Source: Verrucomicrobiales bacterium
GTDB taxonomy: Bacteria > Verrucomicrobiota > Verrucomicrobiia > Limisphaerales > UBA9464
DNA: 33,545 nt
Assembly (NCBI GenBank): GCA_027488845.1
Contig: JAIYBC010000008.1
Coordinates: 1-33,545, forward strand
Direction of reading: 5' to 3'
This document shows, piece after piece, positions 1 to 8,744 of this stretch (positions are counted from its first letter, which is position 1; each line of letters begins with the position of its first letter). The position numbers were made by a program, and so were the translations under genes. The notes under the pieces are model-generated. The model searched no databases, was not told the origin of the DNA, and was given only the letters and a program-made list of their open reading frames with translations.

Positions 1-250
1 CCGCCCGCCTACCCGGCCAGACCTTCCCGAATCGGTAGTCTAGGGACGTGTCCCCAATCGGCCTTCTAACGCGGTCGCCGTTAGCGGGTCTACAGGGACG
101 TGTCCCCAAGGTGTGTGTCCCCAAGGTGTGGGGGCTTGTGTGGCTCGGGGTTGACTTCGGTATGTGGGGCTTGAATTGCACGGATACAGGCCGGCTTGTC
201 GGTTTCCCCTCGCCTGTGGTTGGTCGTCTGCCAACGTCCGGGTACTGCAG
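1..250. other. Intergenic leader upstream of the ABC transporter, with short palindromic repeats
   Basis: I see no convincing gene here. The segment holds two copies of the palindrome-like GGGACGTGTCCC (43-54 and 95-106), each preceded by a GTCTA-like stretch, and a perfect tandem duplication of TGTCCCCAAGGTGTG (101-115 and 116-130). Short palindromes of this kind often belong to REP-like dispersed repeats. Downstream, before the start at 251, there is no clear Shine-Dalgarno site. A weak sigma-54-like match (GG at 166-167, GC at 178-179) is the only promoter-like feature noted. Confidence 0.5.
101..130. repeat. Perfect 15-bp tandem duplication next to a GGGACGTGTCCC palindrome
   Basis: TGTCCCCAAGGTGTG is present twice head to tail (101-115, 116-130). 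The first unit overlaps the right half of the second GGGACGTGTCCC palindrome (95-106); the other palindrome copy is at 43-54. This looks like local duplication inside a REP-like element. Whether the element is repeated elsewhere in the genome cannot be seen from here. Confidence 0.7.
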
Positions 251-1024
251 ATGATCGAAGTCGAGGGATTGACCAAGGTTTACGGGGAGTTCGTCGCCGT
301 CTCTGGTCTGACCTTCACGGTCCGGCCAGGCGAGCTGCTGGGACTGGTCGGTCCCAATGGGGCCGGCAAGACCAGCACTCTCCGCTGTTGCGCCGGCATC
401 ATCCCGGCCACACGGGGTTCCATCCGGATCTGCGGCCATGACGTGGCCTCCGACCCGGTTTCGGCGAAGGGGCGCCTGGCGTTCTTCTCCGACGAACCCC
501 GCCTCTTCGAGTACCTCACGGTCCGACAACACCTGCTCTTCACCGGCCGGCTCTACCAGGTCCCGGACGCAGCGGAACGGATCCCGGGCCTGTTGGCGGA
601 ACTCGATCTCACGGCCAAGGCGGACCAGCTTCCGGCGGAGCTTTCGCGCGGGATGAAGCAGAAGGTGGCGATCGCCTGCGGCCTGCTGCATTCGCCTTCG
701 GTGATCTTCTTCGACGAGCCCCTGACCGGCCTGGACCCGCTCGCGATCCGCCGCATGAAGGACACGATCCGCCGGCTCGCCGCGGATGGCGCGGCCATCG
801 TGCTTTCCTCGCATCTCCTGCCGTTGCTTGAGGAGGTCTGCACGCATGTGCTCATGGTGAAGGAAGGCCGGAAGGTGGCCCACGGGACGCTCAACGAGGT
901 GAGGTCCCTGTTCGCCGGCTCAGGGCAGGGTGGGACGCTGGAGGAGGTGTTCCTGCGGATCGCGGAGGAATCCCCGGCTTCCGGTTCGAATCCTGCGGCG
1001 CCGCCTCCCCTGCCTCCGACATGA
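251..1024 (+). CDS. ABC transporter ATP-binding protein
   Basis: This is a 257-residue nucleotide-binding subunit that would power a membrane exporter at the cytoplasmic face. The ATPase signatures are in order: Walker A GPNGAGKT (residues 34-41), a Q-loop region with FFSDEP where a glutamine is more usual, an ABC signature LSRGMKQ (132-138), Walker B VIFFDEP (152-158) followed by the D-loop GLDP, and a switch histidine in SSHLL (about 189). The ATG at 251 is chosen because the protein then begins MIEVEGLTKVYG, the usual start for this family; an upstream in-frame start at 164 would add an unconserved tail. Its stop overlaps the start of the permease gene in ATGA, indicating translational coupling. 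The C-terminus is Pro/Ala rich. The class (ABC-2-like) is clear; the substrate is unknown. Confidence 0.93.
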   Translation: MIEVEGLTKVYGEFVAVSGLTFTVRPGELLGLVGPNGAGKTSTLRCCAGIIPATRGSIRICGHDVASDPVSAKGRLAFFSDEPRLFEYLTVRQHLLFTGRLYQVPDAAERIPGLLAELDLTAKADQLPAELSRGMKQKVAIACGLLHSPSVIFFDEPLTGLDPLAIRRMKDTIRRLAADGAAIVLSSHLLPLLEEVCTHVLMVKEGRKVAHGTLNEVRSLFAGSGQGGTLEEVFLRIAEESPASGSNPAAPPPLPPT

Positions 1025-2787
1025 AGCGCGCCCCGATCCTTCCGCTGGTGCAGGCGCTGACCTACCTGCAGCTCGTTTCGTTCGCCAACAACCTCAAGGT
1101 CCGGCTCCGTCGTCTGAAGCAGCCGAAGTACCTCGTCGGGGCGCTGGTGGGCGGCGCCTACGTGTCGTTGTACCTCGGCAACTCCCTGCTTTGGCGTTTC
1201 CGCACCGGAAGTCGTGCCGGGGAATCCGGATGGTTCGCCGATGCCGGCGGATTGATCACGTCGCTGGCCGCGGTCGGCGTGCTCTTCTGGATGCTCACGG
1301 AGTGGATCTTCCCGGCGAAGAAGGCGGCCTTGCAGTTCACGGAGACGGAACTGGCGTTCTTGCTTCCTGCGCCGATGACCCGGCGCATGCTCATCCAGTT
1401 CAAGCTGCTCAAGAGCCAGATCCCGCTACTCTTCACCTCGGGTCTCTTCACGCTGATCGGCGGGGCCGGTGGCAGCGGATGGCTCCACCGATGGATCGGA
1501 TGGTGGTTCGTGCTCTTCACGCTGAACCTGCATGGAATCGGCGCTTCCTTTGTGCTCACCCGACTTTGGGACCGCGGGCTCACGCCTTGGCCGCGTCGGG
1601 CGCTGGTCCTGTCGATCCTGGGCACCGTGGCCGGGATCCTCGGCTTCTGGGCTTGGAGCGGAGTCCCCGGGGCCCCGGGCGCCGAGGGTGACATGGAACA
1701 GTGGCGCGAGTGGGGACTGAGGGCGCTGACCACGGGCCCCATCCACGTGGTGCTGACCCCGTTCCGCTGGATCCTGGGACCGTGGGCCGCCGCGGGGACC
1801 GCCGATTTCCTGCGCGCCCTGCCCGGGGCCGCGCTGGTTCTCGGCCTTCACTACGTCTGGGTGTTGGCCTCCGAGGTGTCCTTCGAGGAGGCGTCCCTGG
1901 TGGCGGCGCGGAAGCGGGCGGAACTCGTCGCCGTGGCGCGTTCCGGACGGAATCCCCTCACCACCCAGGCCCGAAGTCCGATGCGGCCCCTGTTCCGGCT
2001 CGCGCCGACCGGGTTTCCGGCGGTGGCGTTGGTGTGGAAGAACCTGATCGCCACCGGTTCCAGCCTGAACAAGCGCCTGGTGATCGGCATCGTGACTTGG
2101 ATCGCCCTGATGGGTTGGGGGCTGGCCGGCGATTTCAGCGGGAAGGAAGGATGGAACCCAACCTGGTTCGTCGCCGGGTTCACCGGAATCGCGCTGGGTG
2201 CGTCCCTCTTCGTCGGTCCGCAGGTGCTGCGCGGCGACTTCCGCCAGGACTACGAGTCGATGGACGTGCTCAAGGCGCTGCCGTTGCCGGGTTGGCAGGT
2301 CGTGCTCGGGCAGTTGGTGGGACCGGCGTTTCTGCTCACGGCGGTGCAGTGGGCGATGATCGGGATCCTGGTGAGCACCGCGGAGGGGCTCGTGAGCCTG
2401 AACCTTCTCTCGCGATTCGTCCTAGGCGTCTCGGTGGGGCTGCTGCTGCCGGGATTCAACCTGATGTCGCTGGTGATCCCGAACGCCCTGGTGCTGCTCT
2501 TCCCGGCGTGGGTCCAGACCGGGAAGGAGGGGCCGATGGGAATCGAGGTGATGGGGCAACGCCTCGTGGTGGCGTTGGGCTCCTTCTTCGTCCTGGTGGT
2601 GGGACTGTTTCCCGCCGCGCTGCTGGTTGCCGCGGTGGTGTACCTCTTCCGGATGCTGTCGCTGCCCGCGGAACCGTCGTGGATCCTCGGCGGCTTGGGT
2701 GGCCTGTTGGTGTTCCTGTCCGAGTTCGCGGTGGCCGTGTGGCTGCTGGGCGGGGTGTTCGAGCGGTTCGACCTGAGCCGCGAGTGA
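1021..2787 (+). CDS. ABC transporter multi-pass membrane subunit (putative ABC exporter)
   Basis: This 588-residue protein is rich in hydrophobic segments of membrane-spanning length, for example around WRFRTGSRAG, GVLFWMLTEWIF, LVIGIVTWIALMGWG and LVVALGSFFVLVVGLFPAAL, and it has no ATPase motifs. Its start overlaps the stop of the ATP-binding gene by four bases (ATGA at 1021-1024), so the two almost certainly form one transporter. The size and pattern, with paired hydrophobic blocks and a long middle loop of basic residues (about 290-330), resemble putative ABC exporter subunits of about 500-600 residues. The substrate cannot be inferred from the sequence. The family assignment comes from context and topology rather than a diagnostic motif. 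Confidence 0.85.
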   Translation: MKRAPILPLVQALTYLQLVSFANNLKVRLRRLKQPKYLVGALVGGAYVSLYLGNSLLWRFRTGSRAGESGWFADAGGLITSLAAVGVLFWMLTEWIFPAKKAALQFTETELAFLLPAPMTRRMLIQFKLLKSQIPLLFTSGLFTLIGGAGGSGWLHRWIGWWFVLFTLNLHGIGASFVLTRLWDRGLTPWPRRALVLSILGTVAGILGFWAWSGVPGAPGAEGDMEQWREWGLRALTTGPIHVVLTPFRWILGPWAAAGTADFLRALPGAALVLGLHYVWVLASEVSFEEASLVAARKRAELVAVARSGRNPLTTQARSPMRPLFRLAPTGFPAVALVWKNLIATGSSLNKRLVIGIVTWIALMGWGLAGDFSGKEGWNPTWFVAGFTGIALGASLFVGPQVLRGDFRQDYESMDVLKALPLPGWQVVLGQLVGPAFLLTAVQWAMIGILVSTAEGLVSLNLLSRFVLGVSVGLLLPGFNLMSLVIPNALVLLFPAWVQTGKEGPMGIEVMGQRLVVALGSFFVLVVGLFPAALLVAAVVYLFRMLSLPAEPSWILGGLGGLLVFLSEFAVAVWLLGGVFERFDLSRE

Positions 2788-2843
2788 ACGTCGGAGCAAG
2801 GTGGCCCGCGGTGGCGGGGCACTCCGGATTCGGCGGACGGAAA

Positions 2844-3244
2844 GCGTCTTGGAAGGGCTGTAAGCCGAATTCTGTCTTCCCGGCTTGCGCCAGGGAGAGA
2901 GCCATTTGTCTGAGCAACCGATACCCGGAACCCGTCCCGCTTGCGCGGAATCGACGCGGGCCGCGCCAAGGGTTCCCTATTTGGTCTTGCACCCGGGGAG
3001 GTTTTCCATGCCCCGCTTCTTACGTTGCGGGCGGTGGTCTCTTAAACCGCCTTTTCACCCTTACCCGGACCTTGCGGCCCAGGCGGTATCTTCTCTGTGG
3101 CACTGTCTGTCGGCCATGGCTTTCGCCACGACTTCCCGCGTGTATCCCCGGCTGAACCGGGGTTACGCGGCCCCGCGCCCTGTGGTGTTCGGACTTTCCT
3201 CCCGCGACTTGCGCCGCGAGCGACCCTCCGCCCTTCCAAGACGC
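2844..3244 (-). ncRNA. rnpB: RNase P RNA (catalytic RNA of ribonuclease P, bacterial class A-like)
   Basis: The RNA matures tRNA 5' ends. The ends form a perfect 14-bp P1 helix: GCGTCTTGGAAGGG at 2844-2857 is the inverted match of 3231-3244. The P4 strands are both present, read on the minus strand: GGAGGAAAGTCCGAAC (3202-3187) near the 5' end and ACAGAATTCGGCTTAC (2875-2860) near the 3' end. The conserved core GGTGCAAGACCAAATAGGG lies at 2993-2975. The length of about 401 nt fits a class A RNA. A good promoter (TTGCAT, 17 bp, TACGGC) lies just upstream on the same strand. The exact ends are set from P1 and may be off by a few bases. Open frames crossing this region are not real genes. Confidence 0.97.
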
Positions 3245-3256
3245 CGCGACCGTGGG

Positions 3257-3285
3257 GCCGTAGGAAGCCGAAGGCGAGGATGCAA
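3257..3285 (-). promoter_or_regulatory. Predicted sigma-70-type promoter for rnpB
   Basis: Read on the minus strand, TTGCAT (3285-3280) and TACGGC (3262-3257) are separated by exactly 17 bp. The -10 element ends about 12 bases before the predicted 5' end of RNase P RNA. The same pattern, TTGCAC-17-TACGGT, is found upstream of the ctpA-type gene. Confidence 0.6.
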
Positions 3286-3337
3286 TTTGCCGGCCGGTGG
3301 TCCTGGCGCGGGGGCGGGCATCCGATTTCAATCCGTG

Positions 3338-3366
3338 TTCACTTCGGTCCGCCCCGCGCCTATCCT
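3338..3366 (+). promoter_or_regulatory. Predicted promoter for gltX with a very short leader
   Basis: TTCACT (3338-3343) and TATCCT (3361-3366) are spaced 17 bp apart, each matching the sigma-70 consensus at four of six positions. The -10 element ends 10 bases before the gltX ATG at 3377, so the transcript would have almost no leader and no Shine-Dalgarno site. Confidence 0.45.
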
Positions 3367-3376
3367 CCCGGCGCTC

Positions 3377-4732
<1,356 letters not shown>

Positions 4733-4793
4733 GGTCGTCCCGTTCCGGCCGGCTTGATGCCGTGCCGGGGACCGGGTTCACTCCCAACATCCA

Positions 4794-5291
4794 ATGAGCG
4801 CTCCCCTTGTCGGCATCATCATGGGATCCCAGTCGGACTGGGAGACGATGCAGCATGCCGCCAACCAGTTGGAGTCCCTCGGGGTTCCCTTCGAGGCCTC
4901 GGTGGTGAGCGCGCATCGCACTCCGGACCTGCTTTTCGAGTACGCCGCGTCCGCCGCGGGCCGCGGGCTGGAGGTGATCATCGCCGGCGCCGGTGGCGCG
5001 GCCCATCTGCCCGGAATGTGCGCCAGCAAGACGGCCCTTCCGGTGCTGGGAGTCCCCGTGCAGTCCAAGGCCCTCAACGGCATGGACTCGCTGCTGAGCA
5101 TCGTCCAGATGCCCGGCGGCGTGCCGGTGGGGACCATGGCAATCGGCAAGGCCGGGGCCATCAACGCCGCGTTGTTGGCGACGGCGATCCTGGGCAACAA
5201 GCATCCCCAATTCCGGGCCGCCTACGAGGCGTTCCGGACGCGGCAGACGGCGGCGGTGTTGGCGGACCGGACGCCGCGGGTGGCGGGATAG
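4794..5291 (+). CDS. purE: N5-carboxyaminoimidazole ribonucleotide mutase
   Basis: This 165-residue class I PurE converts N5-CAIR to CAIR in de novo purine synthesis. The family hallmarks are complete: [13 protein letters not shown] near the N-terminus (phosphate and nucleotide binding), [10 protein letters not shown] with the catalytic histidine, [14 protein letters not shown] with the second histidine, and [11 protein letters not shown] near the C-terminus. The length matches the octameric bacterial enzyme. It lies 61 bp downstream of gltX on the same strand and is probably co-transcribed. purK is not next to it. No clear Shine-Dalgarno site precedes the ATG. Confidence 0.97.
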   Translation: MSAPLVGIIMGSQSDWETMQHAANQLESLGVPFEASVVSAHRTPDLLFEYAASAAGRGLEVIIAGAGGAAHLPGMCASKTALPVLGVPVQSKALNGMDSLLSIVQMPGGVPVGTMAIGKAGAINAALLATAILGNKHPQFRAAYEAFRTRQTAAVLADRTPRVAG

Positions 5292-5309
5292 GGCGTCCGG
5301 TTTCGGGAT

Positions 5310-5325
5310 GCGGTTCCACAACCGC
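5310..5325. repeat. Small palindrome between purE and the convergent glycosyltransferase
   Basis: GCGGTTCCACAACCGC forms a perfect 6-bp stem with a CCAC loop, 18 bases after the purE stop. It has no T-run, so it is not a canonical intrinsic terminator, but it could cap 3' ends of the two convergent transcripts. The rest of 5292-5375 shows nothing else. Confidence 0.45.
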
Positions 5326-5375
5326 GGCTACGAAGGGCGGGATCCGCAACCTGTTGGTCGCGGCCGCGGGAAGGG

Positions 5376-6104
5376 TCAGCGGCGGCCGTCGTACCAGAGG
5401 TGGCAGGCCTCCTTGTTGGTCAGGGTCGCCTTTGGACGGAAGATCGCCCCGAGGATGAGCCGATGGATCTCCCTGGGGGTGTAGAGCCGGAGTTTGCGGG
5501 CCGAGGTGACCAGGGGCGCCGCACTGAGGATGACGATCTTCCTCCGGGTCCGCCGGGCCAATGGGCGAAGGCGCTTCGTGAAGTCCAATTCCTCGGCGGC
5601 GTAGAGGGCTCCGCTGAACCCGCCGATCTCACGGAAGGCGGCCGCCTCGACGAAGATGTAGGAGCCGGCCATGAGTCCGCGCAGCCGGCTGATGGCGTTC
5701 CAGACCGCGCCACCCACCCGTGCCCGCCACTCGTCGGAATCCATCCGCACGGTGGATCCGCCGGCGAGCACGCGGCCGGACCGGATCGCCTCCACGGTCG
5801 CGGTGAAGAGTTCGCGGGAAGGCCGCGAGTCGGCGTCGATGAAAAGCAGCCAGTCGCCGTTCGCGACCGAGGCCCCCGCATTGCGAGCGCGGGCGATCTG
5901 GTTCACGGGCTCGAAGACCACCTTGTCCGCCCCATGCGCCTTGGCCACGGAGGCGGTGGCATCGGTGGAGTTGTTGTCGCACACGACCACCTCCGACTCC
6001 CAACCCGCCGCGGTCAGCGCGGTTCGCGAGGCGTGGACGGCTTCCAGGGTCGAGGGGAGCAGCTTCTCCTCGTTGAACGCCGGCAGGATGATCGAGAGTT
6101 TCAA
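5376..6104 (-). CDS. Family 2 glycosyltransferase
   Basis: This 242-residue GT-A enzyme would transfer a sugar from a nucleotide-sugar donor. The start IILPAFNEEKLL (5-16), the donor-site NNSTDAT (about 44-50) and the DAD motif (90-92, LLFIDADSRPS) define GT2. A central segment around GGFSGALYAAEELDFTKRLR carries the acceptor-side acidic residues. There is no clear transmembrane segment, so it is likely cytosolic or peripheral. The start is TTG at 6104; no ATG fits better because the conserved strand begins at residue 4. It follows tsaD on the same strand after 103 bp that contain a dispersed repeat, so co-transcription is uncertain. Acceptor and product are unknown. Confidence 0.88.
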   Translation of the reverse strand: MKLSIILPAFNEEKLLPSTLEAVHASRTALTAAGWESEVVVCDNNSTDATASVAKAHGADKVVFEPVNQIARARNAGASVANGDWLLFIDADSRPSRELFTATVEAIRSGRVLAGGSTVRMDSDEWRARVGGAVWNAISRLRGLMAGSYIFVEAAAFREIGGFSGALYAAEELDFTKRLRPLARRTRRKIVILSAAPLVTSARKLRLYTPREIHRLILGAIFRPKATLTNKEACHLWYDGRR

Positions 6105-6180
6105 TCGGTGAAGGGTGTTTGCCTCGGAGACAGGGAGGGCGCGGTGCTCAGACCGGACCTTCTCCGATGTGTTTCGGGAT

Positions 6181-6208
6181 CTCTCCGTGTCCTCCGTGCG
6201 TCCGTGGC
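6181..6208. repeat. Dispersed GCCACGGA-type repeat abutting the tsaD stop
   Basis: Read on the minus strand this is a run of CACGGA-like units starting inside the TAG stop codon of tsaD (6210-6208). Related copies lie at 17839-17863 and 28932-28960, also just downstream of genes. No coding potential. Confidence 0.6.
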
Positions 6209-7239
6209 TATTTCCCGGAAGCCAGTTCCCAGCCGGGATCGGTTTCGGTGTCGAACGGAGTCGGGCCGTCGACGCGCAGGCGGTGTTCGCCGAGAACCCC
6301 GATCATGGCTGCGTTGTCGGTGCAGTGGGTTGGTTCGGCGAGGCGCAGGTGCCATCCGCGACGGGCGGCGGCCGCGGTCAGGGCGCGGCGGAGTCCGCGG
6401 TTGCAGGTGACGCCGCCGCTCGCTGTGAGGGTGTCCACGCCGCAGCTGGCGGCCGCCTTCAGCAGCTTGCCGGAGAGCGTCTCGACGATCGCCGCGCGCA
6501 CGGAGGCGCAGACGTCCCGCAGGCCGGGGGGGTCGTCGGCGATCCCGGGATGCTTCTGGAGGAAGACGCGGACGCTGGTCTTGAGTCCGCTGAAGCTGAA
6601 GTCGTGGTTCGGTTCGTGGAGAAGGGGGCGGGGGAAGGCGAACCGTGCGGCATCGCCCTCCTCGGCGAGCCGGTCGAGCACCGGACCGCCAGGATACGGC
6701 AGCGCGAGCAGCTTGGCGGCCTTGTCGAAGCATTCGCCGGCGGCGTCGTCGAGCGTCCCGCCAAGGATCCGGTGGTCGAGAAGACCCCGTACATGGACGA
6801 GGAGGGTGTGTCCGCCGGAGACGATCAGGGAGACGTGGGGACGCAGTTCCGCCAATTGGGAGCGGGGTGGGTTGCCGGGACTGATCCAGGGCGAGTAGAG
6901 GTGGGCCTCGTGGTGGTGGATGCCGACGATCGGCAGCCTGAGGACGTAGGCGAGGGACTGGGCGGAGGTCCAGCCGGCCATGAGCGCGGCGGGAAGTCCC
7001 GGGCCCCGGGTGGCGGCGATCGCGTCGAGGTCGCCGAGCGCGACGCCGGCCTTCGCGAGGGCCTCTCGGACGACGGGGAGGAGGTTCCGCAGATGTTCCC
7101 GCGTGGCCAATTCGGGAACCACGCCGCCGTACTCCGCGTGCAGGGCGACCTGCGAGGAAACGACGCTCGAAAGAACGGCGCCTTCGTGGACGACGGCGGC
7201 GGCCGTTTCGTCGCAGGACGATTCGATGGCCAGCAGCAT
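6208..7239 (-). CDS. tsaD: tRNA N6-adenosine threonylcarbamoyltransferase
   Basis: TsaD transfers the threonylcarbamoyl group to A37 of ANN-decoding tRNAs, together with TsaB and TsaE. The 343-residue protein starts MLLAIESSCDETAAAVV, the classic N-terminal signature, and has GGVVPELATREH, the metal-binding HHHEAH segment (about 108-113, corresponding to the usual HxxxH), and LIVSGGHTLLV. The C-terminal region has SGGVTCNRGLR and DNAAMIG, as expected for the ASKHA fold. It starts 26 bp after the stop of the S41 protease gene on the same strand, so the two probably share a transcript. The neighbourhood contains other translation genes but not tsaB or tsaE. Confidence 0.97.
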   Translation of the reverse strand: MLLAIESSCDETAAAVVHEGAVLSSVVSSQVALHAEYGGVVPELATREHLRNLLPVVREALAKAGVALGDLDAIAATRGPGLPAALMAGWTSAQSLAYVLRLPIVGIHHHEAHLYSPWISPGNPPRSQLAELRPHVSLIVSGGHTLLVHVRGLLDHRILGGTLDDAAGECFDKAAKLLALPYPGGPVLDRLAEEGDAARFAFPRPLLHEPNHDFSFSGLKTSVRVFLQKHPGIADDPPGLRDVCASVRAAIVETLSGKLLKAAASCGVDTLTASGGVTCNRGLRRALTAAAARRGWHLRLAEPTHCTDNAAMIGVLGEHRLRVDGPTPFDTETDPGWELASGK

Positions 7240-7265
7240 CTCGGTGGGGATCCCGGTCGGTCGGG

Positions 7266-8621
7266 TCAGCGGACCGTGTCGGCGGCCTGGGCCTTGCGGG
7301 ACGACTTCTCGTCGTTGCGCTTGGACATGAGCCGCACCGCCTTGAGCAGGTCCATGGCGCGTTCGAGCTGGGGATCGGCGTCGGAAATCACCAGGTCCCG
7401 CAGGCGTCCGCGCTGGGAGGCCGGATAGTTCTGCAGCGCGTCGTCGAGGTTCGTGCGGCCGCCCGGGATGCGCCGGAGCTGGATGGCCATCTCCTCCTCC
7501 TCGGTGATCGGCACGACGATGTTGGGCGTGATGCCGTGTTCATGGATCACCTTGTGGGAGGGCGTGTAGTACTTGGCCGTGGTCAGGCGCAGGGCGGAGC
7601 CGTCGTCAAGGGGCAGGATGTTCTGGACGGAGCCCTTGCCGAAGGACTGTTCGCCCACGAGCACCGCGCGTTCGAGGTCCTGGAGGCAACCGGCCACAAT
7701 CTCCGAGGCGCTGGCGCTACCGCCGTTGACCAGCACCACCACCGGCAAGGTCCGGATCTTGCCGCGGCCCGAGGCCCGCTTCTGGGAGTCCGCGGCGCGG
7801 TTCCTTCCCTCGGTGGAGACGATCGGCTTGCCCTTGGGCAGGAATTTCTCGGCGACCGCGACCGCCTGGTCCAGGAGGCCGCCGGGGTTGCCGCGCAGGT
7901 CGAGGACCAATCCGTCCACGCCTTGGGATTCCATCCGGTTGAGGGCGTCCTCCAGTTCGTCCGCGGTCTTCTCGCCGAACTGGGTCAGGCGCACGTAGCC
8001 AAGACGGTCCGCGCCGACCGGGAATTCCCGGCGGTTGTTGATGTCCTTGACCGAGTACACCCGGATGTCCTGCCGGGTGAGGGTGATGTCCTTGGGTTCG
8101 GACATCGAGGGACGGAGGATGGAAACGACCAGCTTGGAACCGGGTTCGCCGCGCAGGACCTTCACGGCCTCGTTCATGCCGAGGCGTTCGGTGGAGCGGC
8201 CGTCGATCTTCACCAGCTGGTCGCCGGGCAGGATGCCGGCCTCGAACGCCGGGGTGTCCTCCATGGGGGCGATCACGGTCAGCACGCCGTCACGCACGTT
8301 GACCTGGAGCCCCACGCCGCCGTAGGAGCCGCCGGTGTCCTCGCGGAGCTCGGTGAACTTGGAGACGTCCATGAACTCGCTGTGCGGGTCCAAGGTGGAG
8401 AGCATGCCCTTCATCGCACCCTGGATGAGGTCCTTGTAGGTCAGCTTCTCGCCGTCGACGTAGTCCTTGCGGACCCGTTCGAGGACCCGGGTGAAGAGCT
8501 CCAGCTGCTCGTAGGGGTCGTCGCGGTCGTCCGCGGCGCTGAGCTGGAACATCCGCGCTCCCAGGAGCGTGTAGACCGCCAAGGCGGCCACGAAGACGGG
8601 ATAGAAGAGTCTCTTTTTCAT
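7266..8621 (-). CDS. ctpA: C-terminal processing protease (S41 family, PDZ-containing)
   Basis: This is a 451-residue periplasmic or membrane-anchored serine protease that trims protein C-termini. The first 28 residues (MKKRLFYPVFVAALAVYTLL...) form a signal or anchor segment. A PDZ domain covers about 95-180 (GGVGLQV, EAGILPGDQLVKI). The catalytic core has DLRGNPGGLL (241-250), the nucleophile box NGGSASASEIVAG (about 299-311) and the general-base lysine K329 in GEQSFGKGSVQ. The ATG at 8621 is preferred over one 17 codons upstream because it gives a proper signal peptide and lies just behind a good promoter. The symbol is by family similarity; substrates are unknown. tsaD follows after 26 bp. 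Confidence 0.93.
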   Translation of the reverse strand: MKKRLFYPVFVAALAVYTLLGARMFQLSAADDRDDPYEQLELFTRVLERVRKDYVDGEKLTYKDLIQGAMKGMLSTLDPHSEFMDVSKFTELREDTGGSYGGVGLQVNVRDGVLTVIAPMEDTPAFEAGILPGDQLVKIDGRSTERLGMNEAVKVLRGEPGSKLVVSILRPSMSEPKDITLTRQDIRVYSVKDINNRREFPVGADRLGYVRLTQFGEKTADELEDALNRMESQGVDGLVLDLRGNPGGLLDQAVAVAEKFLPKGKPIVSTEGRNRAADSQKRASGRGKIRTLPVVVLVNGGSASASEIVAGCLQDLERAVLVGEQSFGKGSVQNILPLDDGSALRLTTAKYYTPSHKVIHEHGITPNIVVPITEEEEMAIQLRRIPGGRTNLDDALQNYPASQRGRLRDLVISDADPQLERAMDLLKAVRLMSKRNDEKSSRKAQAADTVR

Positions 8622-8643
8622 TCCGGGACGCCGGCGCTGCTGG

Positions 8644-8672
8644 ACCGTAGGGAGCGACCGTCCGAGGTGCAA
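8644..8672 (-). promoter_or_regulatory. Predicted sigma-70-type promoter for the ctpA-tsaD transcript
   Basis: On the minus strand TTGCAC (8672-8667) and TACGGT (8649-8644) are 17 bp apart, and the -10 element ends 22 bases before the ctpA start. The motif pair closely matches the rnpB promoter in this window. Confidence 0.55.
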
Positions 8673-8744
8673 GTGGCTGCCGGCCCCACGACGGGAAGTC
8701 CTGGGGACAATGGGGCGGAACCGTTGCCGGCGGCCGTGTCGGGA

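Noticed and set aside
983-993. tRNA T-loop-like GGTTCGAATCC
   Set aside because: It lies within the ABC ATP-binding gene, the five-base T stem does not pair fully, and no acceptor, D or anticodon arm is found around it.
2801-2822. Intrinsic terminator between the ABC permease gene and rnpB
   Set aside because: GTGGCCCGC/GCGGGGCAC can pair with one mismatch, but there is no T-run on either strand.
2885-3376. N-terminal extension of gltX through the upstream region
   Set aside because: The region is RNase P RNA and promoter sequence; the family start is at 3377.
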